Origin: Tissierellia bacterium
Lineage (GTDB): Bacteria; Bacillota_A; Clostridia; Tissierellales; Peptoniphilaceae
Reading direction: 5' to 3'
Length of the DNA: 23,305 nt
Assembly: GCA_012513395.1 (NCBI GenBank)
Contig: JAAZCH010000387.1
Location: 1 to 23,305, forward strand
Made by a program: the position numbers and the translations under genes. Shown here in pieces: positions 1-8,410 of this stretch; position 1 is the first letter of the stretch; every line of letters begins with the position of its first letter. Below the pieces are notes generated by a model. The model did no database searches. It saw only the letters and a program-made list of their open reading frames with translations, and had not been told where the DNA came from.

Positions 1-1
1 A

Positions 2-307
2 AAAATAGTGAGCAATGAACTAGTTGAAAATGATGTTCTGCCATCGATAAGAGGTCTTGCAAGGGATTTAAAAATTAGTGTTATTACCACAAAAAGAGCA
101 TATGATGAACTGGAAAAAGATGGATTTATATATACAATTCCCTCCAAAGGATCTTATGTAAAGGGAACTAACTTGGAATTATTGAAAGAAGAATATTTGA
201 AGGAAGTGGAGATGTCCTTAAGAAAAGCTAAAGAATCAGGGTACTTAGCTGGAATTGATAACAAAGAATTACTAGAAATTTTCGCGTATATTTTGGAGGA
301 TAACTAG
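2..307 (+). CDS. GntR/YtrA-like transcriptional regulator, 5' end outside the window
   Basis: The frame is open to the left edge, so the true start lies upstream; the GTG at 8 is not convincing as a start because the winged helix-turn-helix would then lack its first helix. The visible part holds the pattern LPSIRGLARDLKISVITTKR followed by AYDELEKDGFIYTIPSKGSYV, which is the recognition helix and wing of GntR-family repressors. A short helical tail follows and no large ligand domain, as in the YtrA subfamily (about 120-130 residues in all). The stop at 305-307 directly abuts the ATG of the ABC ATPase, so they are cotranscribed. YtrA-type regulators commonly repress their adjacent ABC transporter, often one responding to peptide antibiotics or cell-envelope stress; that role is inferred here. 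Confidence 0.85.
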   Translation, partial: KIVSNELVENDVLPSIRGLARDLKISVITTKRAYDELEKDGFIYTIPSKGSYVKGTNLELLKEEYLKEVEMSLRKAKESGYLAGIDNKELLEIFAYILEDN

Positions 308-1171
308 ATGAAAGCAATTGAAATAAAAAATCTTAATAAAAGTTACAAGGATTTTTCTCTAAAGAATATAAATCTTAGCATACCAAAAGGCATGATAGTA
401 GGAATAATTGGAGAAAATGGAGCAGGAAAAACCACATTGATATACAGCATATTGAATATTATAAAAGTGGATAGTGGGGATATAGAAATATTTAATGTGA
501 ATAATAAATCTGAGGAATTTACAAAAATCAAAGAGCGAATAGGGGTTGTTTTGGATTCATTAGGCCTGTATGAGGGATATGACATATTTTATATAAATAA
601 ATTATTTAAATTGGCGTATAAGAATTGGGATAGTGAAAATTTTTATGAATTGTTGAAAAAATTTGATGTTTATAGTGATAAAAAAATTAAAAATTATTCC
701 GCTGGAATGAAGAAAAGACTTAATATAGTACTGTCTTTGGTTCACAATCCTGATTTACTTATACTAGATGAGCCAACAGTTAATCTAGATCCAGTGGCTA
801 GAGATGAGATTCTTAAATTTATATTAGACTATACTAGAGACGAGGAAAAAACCATTCTAATATCATCTCATATTTTAAGTGATTTAGAAAAGATATGCGA
901 TTATATTTGCTATATTCATGATGGAGAAATTGTACTATTTGAAGAAAAAGACTTGCTAATGGAAAAATATTCACTATTAAAGATCAAAAAAACTGATTTA
1001 GTAAAAATTCAACAAAAAGCAATATTGAGTTTAGAAGAGAGTCCCTATGGTTATGAAGTTCTAATTGAAACAAAATATTTACCTCCTGATTTGGATAGAC
1101 AATTTACAACTCTAGAAGAAGTTATAGTAAAGTTGATTAGGAGCAAGAAAAATGAAAGCATTAATATATAA
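308..1171 (+). CDS. ABC transporter ATP-binding protein (YtrB/BcrA-like)
   Basis: A 287-residue ATPase that would power the two membrane subunits encoded just downstream. Visible motifs: Walker A GENGAGKTT at residues 35-43, a signature loop YSAGMKKR around 130-137 (a variant of LSGGQ), Walker B LLILDEP at 150-156, a D-loop NLDP, and the switch histidine in SSH at about 188. The Q-loop position reads VVLDSLGLYEG, so the usual glutamine appears to be replaced by aspartate, as can happen in drug-efflux type ABC-2 ATPases. The C-terminal 70 residues form the extra domain typical of this subfamily. The substrate is unknown; the GntR-ATPase-permease-permease layout suggests export or envelope-stress defence. 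The next gene overlaps the end by 20 nt. Confidence 0.9.
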   Translation: MKAIEIKNLNKSYKDFSLKNINLSIPKGMIVGIIGENGAGKTTLIYSILNIIKVDSGDIEIFNVNNKSEEFTKIKERIGVVLDSLGLYEGYDIFYINKLFKLAYKNWDSENFYELLKKFDVYSDKKIKNYSAGMKKRLNIVLSLVHNPDLLILDEPTVNLDPVARDEILKFILDYTRDEEKTILISSHILSDLEKICDYICYIHDGEIVLFEEKDLLMEKYSLLKIKKTDLVKIQQKAILSLEESPYGYEVLIETKYLPPDLDRQFTTLEEVIVKLIRSKKNESINI

Positions 1172-1772
1172 TGATTTAAAGACAAATTACAAACAATTTA
1201 TCGCTTGTATAATAATCTCATTTGCACCTAGCATTTTAAAGATTGAAGGATTCTTTATGTTGTTCTATTTAATAGTTATGATACTTTTTGGTTATTTAAA
1301 TTTTTTTAAAGAAGATTATAAAACTAAATGGGAGATGAGAATACAATATTTACCAGTGAGCTCAGAGAAAGTTGTTTTGTCAAAATACATAATTTCATTA
1401 ATGTATATATCAATTTCATTTCTATCACTTTTTTTATCGAATAATTTTTTTGGTAAAACTGAAGTGACAGAGAACTTATTATCAAGTTGGATATATGTAT
1501 TAATTTTAATATTGAATTTAGCTTTTTTTATACCAAATTATTATAAATATAGTCTTGGTGATAGTAATAGAGGTGATATGATTTTTGAATATTTTATGAC
1601 TGCTTTTCTCGTTGTTTTCGTATTATCAATAATATATGGCAGTTATGGGCGAGAACTTTTGGAAAGATATCAATTTATTTTGCTAATTATATCCACGATA
1701 ATTGCCACTTTGATATATTTAAATTCTTTTCATAGATCAGTAAGAAATTTGAAGAATAAAGATTTTAGTTAG
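1152..1772 (+). CDS. ABC-2 type permease subunit, first paralogue
   Basis: A 206-residue, very hydrophobic protein with about six membrane segments, starting MKALIYNDLK. After the second hydrophobic stretch comes KWEMRIQYLPVSSEKVVLSKY, in which the W-x-x-R-x-x-x-LP-x-S/N pattern is typical of small ABC-2 type permeases that pair with YtrB-like ATPases. The start at 1152 is preceded by AGGAG at 1139-1143 inside the ATPase gene, so translation is probably coupled. The downstream gene encodes a protein with the same beginning and the same motif, so the two probably form a heterodimeric pore. The substrate cannot be read from the sequence. Confidence 0.8.
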   Translation: MKALIYNDLKTNYKQFIACIIISFAPSILKIEGFFMLFYLIVMILFGYLNFFKEDYKTKWEMRIQYLPVSSEKVVLSKYIISLMYISISFLSLFLSNNFFGKTEVTENLLSSWIYVLILILNLAFFIPNYYKYSLGDSNRGDMIFEYFMTAFLVVFVLSIIYGSYGRELLERYQFILLIISTIIATLIYLNSFHRSVRNLKNKDFS

Positions 1773-1784
1773 GAGATTAAAAAT

Positions 1785-2435
1785 ATGAAAGCAATTTTAT
1801 ATAACTATTTCGGATCACAAAGTTCAGTAATAATTATGCCACTTCTAAGTGCTTTATTTATTTCTATAAAAACAATTGATATGGTTATCGTCATGCCCTT
1901 AATGTTACTTTCATTCGGTCAGGGAATAATTGAAAAAGATAAAAGTATAGGATGGGACAAGAGGGTAAAAACATTGCCAATCAATCGACGGGATATATAT
2001 TTAAGTCGTACAATTACTTTTATTGTATTTGGATTGATTCTTATTGGATTCACGATATTTCTCAATATATTATTATTTGGAATTAATTTAACATCTAGAA
2101 TAGGCTATACTGGTTTAAGCTATCATGAAATGATTATTAAATTTATTGGTATCTTTTCCTTTTCTTTTGTAATCTATTCGCTTGATCTTCTTTTTAACTT
2201 TACAATTTTTAAAGAAAAGGAAAAGATGTTTAAATTCAGTTTAGTGTTGTATTATATGATTTTTGTATTATATATAATTTTAGAAATTACAAATATTTTA
2301 AGTTTTAATATATTTTTACATTTATCTACAATAAAAATAAATGATACTGCAAGTGTAATTGCTTTAATAGGAGCGATAACATTCAATCTAATAGTAAATA
2401 AAATAATAATAGACTATGAAACTACAAAGTTTTGA
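1785..2435 (+). CDS. ABC-2 type permease subunit, second paralogue
   Basis: A 216-residue membrane protein with about six hydrophobic segments. It starts MKAILYNYFG, almost the same as its upstream neighbour (MKALIYNDLK), and carries the matching motif GWDKRVKTLPINRRDIYLSR. The pair therefore look like products of an old duplication. The ribosome binding site AGGAG lies at 1771-1775, overlapping the preceding stop. It is the last gene of the regulator-ATPase-permease unit and is followed by a terminator hairpin. A role as the second half of the transporter channel is inferred from context. Confidence 0.8.
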   Translation: MKAILYNYFGSQSSVIIMPLLSALFISIKTIDMVIVMPLMLLSFGQGIIEKDKSIGWDKRVKTLPINRRDIYLSRTITFIVFGLILIGFTIFLNILLFGINLTSRIGYTGLSYHEMIIKFIGIFSFSFVIYSLDLLFNFTIFKEKEKMFKFSLVLYYMIFVLYIILEITNILSFNIFLHLSTIKINDTASVIALIGAITFNLIVNKIIIDYETTKF

Positions 2436-2471
2436 ACATTATGTAAAACACTTAATATGACTTTCTGATTC

Positions 2472-2497
2472 GGGACTGCATTTTCGCAGTCTTTTTT
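2472..2497 (+). terminator. Rho-independent terminator after the ABC-2 transporter operon
   Basis: The arms GACTGC (2474-2479) and GCAGTC (2486-2491) form a perfect six-base stem around a six-base loop, followed by six T residues. It separates the transporter unit from the dut operon. Confidence 0.85.
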
Positions 2498-2537
2498 GTG
2501 CTAAAAAATCTGTTATCGTTTATAATATAGAAAGTCC

Positions 2538-2566
2538 TTTATTATTTTATGATAAAGATATATAAT
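2538..2566 (+). promoter_or_regulatory. Candidate promoter for the dut-ftsK-rimO-pgsA-cinA-recA operon
   Basis: A perfect TATAAT lies at 2561-2566, about 30 nt before the dut start, with only a weak -35 match (TTTATT near 2538). A second perfect TATAAT lies at 2521-2526. Since the preceding terminator ends at 2497 and no other gap in the next 10 kb is longer than about 10 nt, transcription of the whole operon probably begins here. Which of the two -10 elements is used cannot be decided. Confidence 0.45.
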
Positions 2567-2596
2567 GGAATAGAACATTAGTTTCATATGAGGTGA

Positions 2597-3034
2597 ATGA
2601 TGAAAATTAAATTTATAAATGAAAGCAGTAACGAGTTACCTAGCTATAGCACTCCAGGTGCTTCTGGTATGGACTTGAGAGCGAATCTGGAAGAGCCGGT
2701 GATAGTAGCTCCGATGGAGATAAAACTAATACCTACGGGAATCAAAGCTGAAGTTCCGTTGGGATACGAGATTCAAGTTAGAGCTAGAAGTGGTTTGGCT
2801 CTTAAGCATGGAATTTCTCTAGTTAATGGAGTGGGGACAATAGATTCTGATTACCGAGGAGAAATAGGAGTTATCTTAATTAACTTGGGGAAAGAAGATT
2901 TTACTATCAATAATGGAGACAGAATTGCCCAATTGGTAGTGGCAAAATACGAATACGCAGAAATTGAAGAGGTAAAGGAGCTAACTGAAACGGGGCGCGA
3001 TCCTAGGGGATTTGGCTCCAGTGGTATCAAATAA
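2597..3034 (+). CDS. dut: Deoxyuridine 5'-triphosphate nucleotidohydrolase (dUTPase)
   Basis: Hydrolyses dUTP to dUMP and pyrophosphate, keeping uracil out of DNA and supplying dUMP for thymidylate synthesis. At 145 residues it has the usual length of the trimeric family. The five family motifs are present in order: ASGMDLRA, RARSGLA, the uracil-pocket hairpin GTIDSDYRGEIGV, GDRIAQLV, and a C-terminal arm ending RGFGSSG. The arm differs from the common RGxGGFGSTG in having RDPRGFGSSG, so two glycines are replaced, but the nucleotide-closing GFGS core is kept. Two adjacent ATG codons (2597 and 2600) follow AGGTG at 2591-2595; the second gives slightly better spacing. It is the first gene of the large operon, and its stop lies next to the likely ftsK start. 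Confidence 0.95.
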   Translation: MMKIKFINESSNELPSYSTPGASGMDLRANLEEPVIVAPMEIKLIPTGIKAEVPLGYEIQVRARSGLALKHGISLVNGVGTIDSDYRGEIGVILINLGKEDFTINNGDRIAQLVVAKYEYAEIEEVKELTETGRDPRGFGSSGIK

Positions 3035-3035
3035 T

Positions 3036-5360
3036 ATGGCTAATTCTAATAGAAGAATAAAAAAAACTACAAAGAAAAAATCACCAAATTTTGAAATCAA
3101 CAATTTGACAAGGGCTATTTTAATTATCACAGCAATTATTTTGTCCCTTTGTTTTTTGACTACTAAAATGGGTCAAGTCGGACTTTTTATAAACAATATA
3201 TTTTATTTAATTTTGGGTAATGCAGTAGTAGTTCTCCCAATACTTATGGTATTTATTACTATTAATTCTTATTTAAATTCCATTGAGACGTCAGATATTT
3301 TACTTATTATTTCAGCAATTGCAATTTTAATTTTGTCGTCTATTTTTCTAGACTCTATTTCAGCATTACCAGGAATTTACAAAAACAGATTTGCTTTTGG
3401 AATAGATCCTTGGATTGTCGGAATAAATGGCGGAATGTTGGGAGCATATATTAATTCTATTTTATTAAATCTTTTTGGAAGTTTGGGACTTACAATTATT
3501 GTAATAATTCTAACTTCAATCTCTCTGGTGGTATTTTTCAACTTGGATTATCAAGAAATGGGAACAAATATCGCAATAGGTTTTGAGAACCTTAGTGCAA
3601 AATCCAAAGAACTGGCAGATAGTGCAAAGGAAAAATCCATTGAGAGAAAAAACAACAAAGAAACCAAAGCTATTGATGAACAGCGTTCCAAAAGAGAAAA
3701 GATTAAGATAAATCATCCAAGTCTCATGGACAGTGACCAAGCTTTTGCAGAAGATAATCGTAAAAAAAGTGTCAAATTCCAGATAGAAAATGATGATAAA
3801 AAAGAAGAAGATCCATATATTTTTGACCAATCTGAATTTGATTCAAATGTAGAACCAGAAAAGATTTCAGCAGTAACTGAGACGGATAAACTAGAGATAC
3901 AAAAAGAAATTGAAGGAAAAGAAGATTCAACACCTGTCTATGAATATCCTCCAATATCTTTATTGAATAGAAAAAGAAAAACTGACAAAATCGACAAAGA
4001 TGAGATTTATGAAAATAGTAGAATTATAGAGGAAACTATGGAAAACTTTGGAATAGATGCCAAAGTTGAAAGAGTAAACTCTGGCCCTACTGTGACGTGT
4101 TATGAATTAGTACCTGCATCAAATGTAAGATTAAGTAGAATAGTAGGTCTTGCAGATAATTTATCTTTTAGCTTAGCGTCGCCAGATATAAGAATTGAAG
4201 CTCCTATTCCCGGGAAAACTGCTGTAGGAATAGAAGTTCCAAATAGAGAGAAATCCATGGTTACTCTGGAAGAAGTTATAAATTCTAAGGCCTTCGAAGA
4301 AAATAAGTCCGACCTTCCTCTAGTACTGGGCAAGGATACAGATGGGGGAATTGTAATTTCAGCAATTGATGAAATGCCTCACTTACTCATAGCAGGAGCT
4401 ACTGGATCGGGGAAATCCGTATGCGTAAACTCAATAATAATTTCTTTGCTATACAAGACATCGCCAAAGGATTTAAGACTTATTTTAATAGATCCCAAAA
4501 TTGTAGAGCTGGGAATATATAACGATATACCTCATTTACTGATTCCTGTCGTCACTGAGCCTAAAAAAGCTGCATCCACTTTGGCTTGGGCAGTTGAAGA
4601 AATGGAAAGAAGATATAAGACTTTTGCAGAAAACTTTGTAAAAGACATTCGAGGCTATAATGAAAAATTTGCAGGAACGGATCAAAAACTGGCTAAAATT
4701 GTAATAATAATAGACGAGTTAGCTGACTTGATGATGGTGGCATCCAACGAGGTGGAAGATTATATCCAACGCCTGACTCAAATGGCTAGGGCAGCAGGAA
4801 TGCATTTGATTATAGCGACCCAAAGACCTTCAGTAGATGTTATCACTGGAATTATTAAGGCAAATGTTCCGTCGAGAATATCCTTTGCTGTTTCATCTCA
4901 AGTGGATTCTAGAACAATTTTGGGTTTTGCTGGAGCAGAAAAGTTATTGGGTAAGGGAGATATGCTTTTTCATCCGTCATTTTATTCAAAACCCAAGAGA
5001 ATTCAAGGCGCTTTTGTTTCTGCTAAGGAAGTGGATCGAGTCGTGGAATTCTTTAAAAATAGAGAATACGACGTGGATATCAGCGAAGAAATCATAGAAG
5101 AGATACAAAATGTAAGTGATACAAAAAAATTAGATGCAGATCCATTATTTATGGACGCACTAAAATTAGTGTTGTATGACGAACAAGCATCAATTTCCTA
5201 TTTGCAAAGAAAATTAAGTATAGGTTATTCTAGAGCTGCTAGAATTGTAGATACTATGGAAGAACAAGGATTTGTAGGACCTTCCAAGGGATCAAAACCT
5301 AGGGATATATATATAACTGAAGAAGAATATTTAAAGATGTTAGGTGAAGATATTGACTGA
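3036..5360 (+). CDS. ftsK: DNA translocase FtsK/SpoIIIE
   Basis: A septum-anchored, ATP-driven DNA pump that clears chromosomes from the closing division site. From ATG 3036 it has 774 residues. Four N-terminal membrane segments (roughly residues 25-170) are followed by a charged linker and the motor: Walker A GATGSGKS at about 454-461 and Walker B VIIIDELADLMM with D560-E561. A C-terminal winged-helix gamma domain (about 718-774, QRKLSIGYSRAARIVDTMEE) reads the polar DNA guide sequences. The frame stays open upstream to TTG 3012 and GTG 3021 inside dut. I prefer ATG 3036, two bases after the dut stop, which gives a normal short cytoplasmic lead, although it has no clear ribosome site of its own; GTG 3021 with AGGGGA upstream is an alternative. 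Nothing in the window shows whether the host sporulates, so SpoIIIE and FtsK cannot be told apart. Confidence 0.93.
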   Translation: MANSNRRIKKTTKKKSPNFEINNLTRAILIITAIILSLCFLTTKMGQVGLFINNIFYLILGNAVVVLPILMVFITINSYLNSIETSDILLIISAIAILILSSIFLDSISALPGIYKNRFAFGIDPWIVGINGGMLGAYINSILLNLFGSLGLTIIVIILTSISLVVFFNLDYQEMGTNIAIGFENLSAKSKELADSAKEKSIERKNNKETKAIDEQRSKREKIKINHPSLMDSDQAFAEDNRKKSVKFQIENDDKKEEDPYIFDQSEFDSNVEPEKISAVTETDKLEIQKEIEGKEDSTPVYEYPPISLLNRKRKTDKIDKDEIYENSRIIEETMENFGIDAKVERVNSGPTVTCYELVPASNVRLSRIVGLADNLSFSLASPDIRIEAPIPGKTAVGIEVPNREKSMVTLEEVINSKAFEENKSDLPLVLGKDTDGGIVISAIDEMPHLLIAGATGSGKSVCVNSIIISLLYKTSPKDLRLILIDPKIVELGIYNDIPHLLIPVVTEPKKAASTLAWAVEEMERRYKTFAENFVKDIRGYNEKFAGTDQKLAKIVIIIDELADLMMVASNEVEDYIQRLTQMARAAGMHLIIATQRPSVDVITGIIKANVPSRISFAVSSQVDSRTILGFAGAEKLLGKGDMLFHPSFYSKPKRIQGAFVSAKEVDRVVEFFKNREYDVDISEEIIEEIQNVSDTKKLDADPLFMDALKLVLYDEQASISYLQRKLSIGYSRAARIVDTMEEQGFVGPSKGSKPRDIYITEEEYLKMLGEDID

Positions 5361-6681
5361 TAAAAAAGTATATTTTACAACTTTAGGTTGTTCAAAAAAT
5401 GATGTAGACACAGACTCCATGAGAACTATACTAGAAGGCAAAAATTACGCAAGTGTTTATGACCCTGAGTCTGCTGATGTAATTGTAATCAACACTTGTG
5501 GATTTATAGAATCTGCCAAGGAAGAGTCCATTGAAGAGATTTTTAATATGGTTTCTATAAAAGGAAAGCGAAAAATATTAGTAAGTGGATGCCTCTCTCA
5601 AAGATATGGAGAAGAACTTTTAGAAGAAATTCCTGAGATTGATGGGATTTTAGGAACTGGACAGATTGAAAATATTGAAGAATTTATCCATAGAATGGAA
5701 ATGGGCGAAAGAGTTAGCGAAGTAGGAAATCTCAACGCAAAATACACAGAGGGAATTTATAAGTCCAATGTGTCTGCTTCAGAATATGTAAAAATAGGAG
5801 AAGGCTGTAACAATTTTTGTAGTTATTGCATCATTCCCAAACTTCGAGGAAAAAATCGCTCCAGAAGTATAGAAGAAATATACGATGAGGTTAGCTATCT
5901 TGTAGAAAATGGCACGAGAGAAATTATACTCATAGCCCAAAACACGACGGACTATGGAATAGATAACTACAAAGAGTATGCCTTATCTAAACTTTTAAAT
6001 AAACTTGAAGAAATAGAAGAATTAAAATGGATAAGGGTATTATATTTATATCCTGATAATTTTACTGAGGAATTAATTCATGAATTTTCCAACAATAAAA
6101 AATTACTTCCCTATGTAGATATTCCCCTGCAACATATTAATGATGATGTTTTAAAAAATATGAATAGAAGAACAAATAAAAAGGACATCGTGGATTTGAT
6201 TCAAAAATTGCGAGGAGAAATTCCTGAAATAGTTATTAGATCTACATTTATTGTGGGTTTTCCAGGGGAGACTGCAGAACAATTTGAAGAACTATTAGAA
6301 TTTCTAAAAGAAGTTAAGCTAGATAGAGTTGGCGCTTTTGGTTATTCTAAAGAAGAGGGAACCAAGGCTTATGAAATGGATGGACATTTAACCGATGATA
6401 TTAAAAAAGAAAGGGTAAATAAGCTTATGGAACTTCAAGAAGAAATTTCCCTTGAAAATTTAGAAAAGCGCATCGGATCTGTCGTTGAAGTTTTAATAGA
6501 AGAAGAACTAGAAGATACATTGATAGGCAGATCCTATATGGACGCTCCTGAAATAGATGGAGTGGTATATATAAATAAGAATGACCATATGGACATTGGA
6601 GTTGGGGACTTTATAGACGTAAGGGTTATAGATGTTATGGAACACGACTTGATAGGTGAGATAAATGAACTTAGCAAATAA
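5353..6681 (+). CDS. rimO: Ribosomal protein S12 methylthiotransferase RimO
   Basis: A radical-SAM enzyme with two iron-sulfur clusters that adds a methylthio group to the conserved aspartate of ribosomal protein S12. The N-terminal domain shows three cluster cysteines in LGCSKN (C13), NTCGFIESAKEESI (C49) and SGC (C80). The second of these motifs is characteristic of RimO rather than the tRNA enzyme MiaB. The radical-SAM motif CNNFCSYC gives C152, C156 and C159, and a C-terminal TRAM domain follows. Length is 442 residues, normal for the family. I chose TTG 5353 because AGGTG at 5342-5346 is well spaced for it; a GTG at 5344 in the same frame lies inside that site. It overlaps the end of ftsK by 8 nt and the start of pgsA by 17 nt. 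Confidence 0.93.
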   Translation: MTDKKVYFTTLGCSKNDVDTDSMRTILEGKNYASVYDPESADVIVINTCGFIESAKEESIEEIFNMVSIKGKRKILVSGCLSQRYGEELLEEIPEIDGILGTGQIENIEEFIHRMEMGERVSEVGNLNAKYTEGIYKSNVSASEYVKIGEGCNNFCSYCIIPKLRGKNRSRSIEEIYDEVSYLVENGTREIILIAQNTTDYGIDNYKEYALSKLLNKLEEIEELKWIRVLYLYPDNFTEELIHEFSNNKKLLPYVDIPLQHINDDVLKNMNRRTNKKDIVDLIQKLRGEIPEIVIRSTFIVGFPGETAEQFEELLEFLKEVKLDRVGAFGYSKEEGTKAYEMDGHLTDDIKKERVNKLMELQEEISLENLEKRIGSVVEVLIEEELEDTLIGRSYMDAPEIDGVVYINKNDHMDIGVGDFIDVRVIDVMEHDLIGEINELSK

Positions 6682-7192
6682 AATAACCATGTTTAGATTT
6701 TTTATGGTACCTGTCTTTATGGTAGCCATGTATATATTGCCTAGCACAAGTGTAATCCCACTTATAATATTTGCCTTAGCTGCTGCTAGTGATGCAGTAG
6801 ATGGATATGTAGCTAGAAAATACAATATGATTACTACCTTTGGAAAATTTGTGGACCCACTAGTGGACAAAATTTTAGTTTTATCTGCTTTTGTGTTAAT
6901 GGCAGAAAAAAACGGAATACCTGGTTGGATTGTAGTGATTGTAATTTCTAGGGAACTTATCATTACCGGATTTAGAACCATTGCAGCTGATAAAGGCGTT
7001 ACTATTGCAGCTAGCAATTTAGGAAAGATTAAAACCATTAGTCAAATGGCAGCCATCATAGTATATTTCCTTTATTCAATTACTGGAGATTTTTATATGA
7101 TTTATCAAATTTTGGTATATTTTATGGCTGGGGCAACTTTGATTTCTGGATATGACTATATAATAAAAAATAAGGATGTACTAAAAGGGTGA
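6665..7192 (+). CDS. pgsA: CDP-diacylglycerol--glycerol-3-phosphate 3-phosphatidyltransferase
   Basis: A membrane enzyme that makes phosphatidylglycerol phosphate from CDP-diacylglycerol and glycerol-3-phosphate, the committed step to phosphatidylglycerol. The 175-residue sequence holds the complete CDP-alcohol phosphatidyltransferase motif: D46-G47-x2-A50-R51-x8-G60-x3-D64-x3-D68. The aspartates bind the catalytic metals. Several hydrophobic segments and a normal length support the call. Within the family, PgsA is favoured by the position directly before cinA and recA, an arrangement common in Bacillota, and by the PgsA-like stretch VISRELIITGFRTIA. AGGTGAGAT just upstream of ATG 6665 is a good ribosome site inside rimO. 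Confidence 0.92.
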   Translation: MNLANKITMFRFFMVPVFMVAMYILPSTSVIPLIIFALAAASDAVDGYVARKYNMITTFGKFVDPLVDKILVLSAFVLMAEKNGIPGWIVVIVISRELIITGFRTIAADKGVTIAASNLGKIKTISQMAAIIVYFLYSITGDFYMIYQILVYFMAGATLISGYDYIIKNKDVLKG

Positions 7193-7195
7193 TTT

Positions 7196-8401
7196 ATGAG
7201 AGCAGCAGTTTTAAATATAGGCGATGAAGTACTATTAGGCCATACAATTAATACAAATCTATCCTTGATAGCCAAAACTATTTGGGACTATGGAATATTA
7301 ATAGATGAACAAGTGACAGTAAGAGATGAAAAAAAAGATATCATAGAAGCTTTTTGTAGACTATTTGACAAATACGATATGATATTTACATCTGGAGGAT
7401 TAGGACCTACTGTCGATGATATGACTACTGAGTGTATTGCAGATGCTTTGGGAAGGGATTTGGTCTTAAACGAAGATGTCTTAAAGGACTTGGAATATTA
7501 TTTCATTTCGTCAGGGAGAAAAATGACAGAAAACAATAAAAAGCAAGCAGTGTTTCCAAGTGACTCTGAAGTTATTAACAACGACTTTGGAACTGCTTCG
7601 GGATATTTTCTCAGAGAACAAGGAAAGTGGATTATAGTCTTACCGGGTCCTCCTATCGAAGTGAAAAACATTTTGACTAAATTTTTAAATAGATATAAAA
7701 CCAAAGAAAAAATTTCAATTAAAATTATTAATACCCAGGGAATTGGGGAGTCGACTTTGGAAGAGAGACTCAGAAAGTTGGATTTAAATTCTAATTATTC
7801 TGTGAACACCTATTTTGGAAGTGGTGGAGTAGACATTAAAATTGTATCCGAAGATAGAAATGGCAATGAGCTACAAAAATTGGTAGATAAACTTACTAAA
7901 GAGTTCAAGGAAAATATCTACGATTACGACTCTGATTCCATATCAAAATCCTTGTTAAAAAAATTAATTGAGAAGGATAAGACTGTGGCCTTTGCCGAAT
8001 CGTGTACTGGTGGCAATGTATCTATTAGATTTATTGAAAACCCAGATGCATCTAGGGCTTTAATTTGCTCTTTGGTAACATATTCTGATGAATCGAAGAT
8101 GAAAGAATTAGATGTAAAAGCAGAAACTTTAAAAGAGCACACTGCAGTAAGCGAAGAAGTGGCAAGGGAAATGCTTGAGGGTTTAAAAAACAAATACCAT
8201 GCAGATTATTATGCAATAACTACTGGATACGCAAGCCCCACTGAAGATAAAAGAACCAATGGATTGGTTTATATAGGAATTTACGACAGAGAAAATGACA
8301 AGACTATTCTTTTGGAAGATAATTTCTTCGGAACTAGGATGCAAATAATAGATAGAGTAACAAATTATTTATTCTTTAATATAATAAAATTGATGGGCTA
8401 G
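7196..8401 (+). CDS. cinA: CinA family protein (competence/damage-inducible; nicotinamide-nucleotide amidase type)
   Basis: A two-domain protein of 401 residues. The N-terminal molybdopterin-binding-like (COG1058) domain shows the family signatures GDEVLLGHTINTN, TSGGLGPTVDDMT and LPGPPIEV. The C-terminal domain (from about residue 255) resembles NMN deamidases, which return nicotinamide mononucleotide to NAD synthesis, and keeps the motif AESCTGG. Other usually conserved parts of this domain have drifted: the glycine-rich GIAGPxGG loop reads GYASPTED, and the GAVS motif reads TAVS. Amidase activity is therefore uncertain. The gene starts three bases after the pgsA stop, preceded by AAGGGTG, and is followed nine bases later by recA, the classical cinA-recA pairing. 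Confidence 0.9.
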   Translation: MRAAVLNIGDEVLLGHTINTNLSLIAKTIWDYGILIDEQVTVRDEKKDIIEAFCRLFDKYDMIFTSGGLGPTVDDMTTECIADALGRDLVLNEDVLKDLEYYFISSGRKMTENNKKQAVFPSDSEVINNDFGTASGYFLREQGKWIIVLPGPPIEVKNILTKFLNRYKTKEKISIKIINTQGIGESTLEERLRKLDLNSNYSVNTYFGSGGVDIKIVSEDRNGNELQKLVDKLTKEFKENIYDYDSDSISKSLLKKLIEKDKTVAFAESCTGGNVSIRFIENPDASRALICSLVTYSDESKMKELDVKAETLKEHTAVSEEVAREMLEGLKNKYHADYYAITTGYASPTEDKRTNGLVYIGIYDRENDKTILLEDNFFGTRMQIIDRVTNYLFFNIIKLMG

Positions 8402-8410
8402 GAGGATCTA

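Noticed and set aside
3012..3035. TTG 3012 as the start of ftsK.
   Set aside because: The extra eight residues are read from the dut 3' end in another frame, and the AGGGGA site ends one base before the TTG, too close to serve it.
5344..5352. GTG 5344 as the start of rimO.
   Set aside because: The codon is part of the ribosome binding site AGGTG that serves TTG 5353; the shorter start gives the normal family N-terminus.
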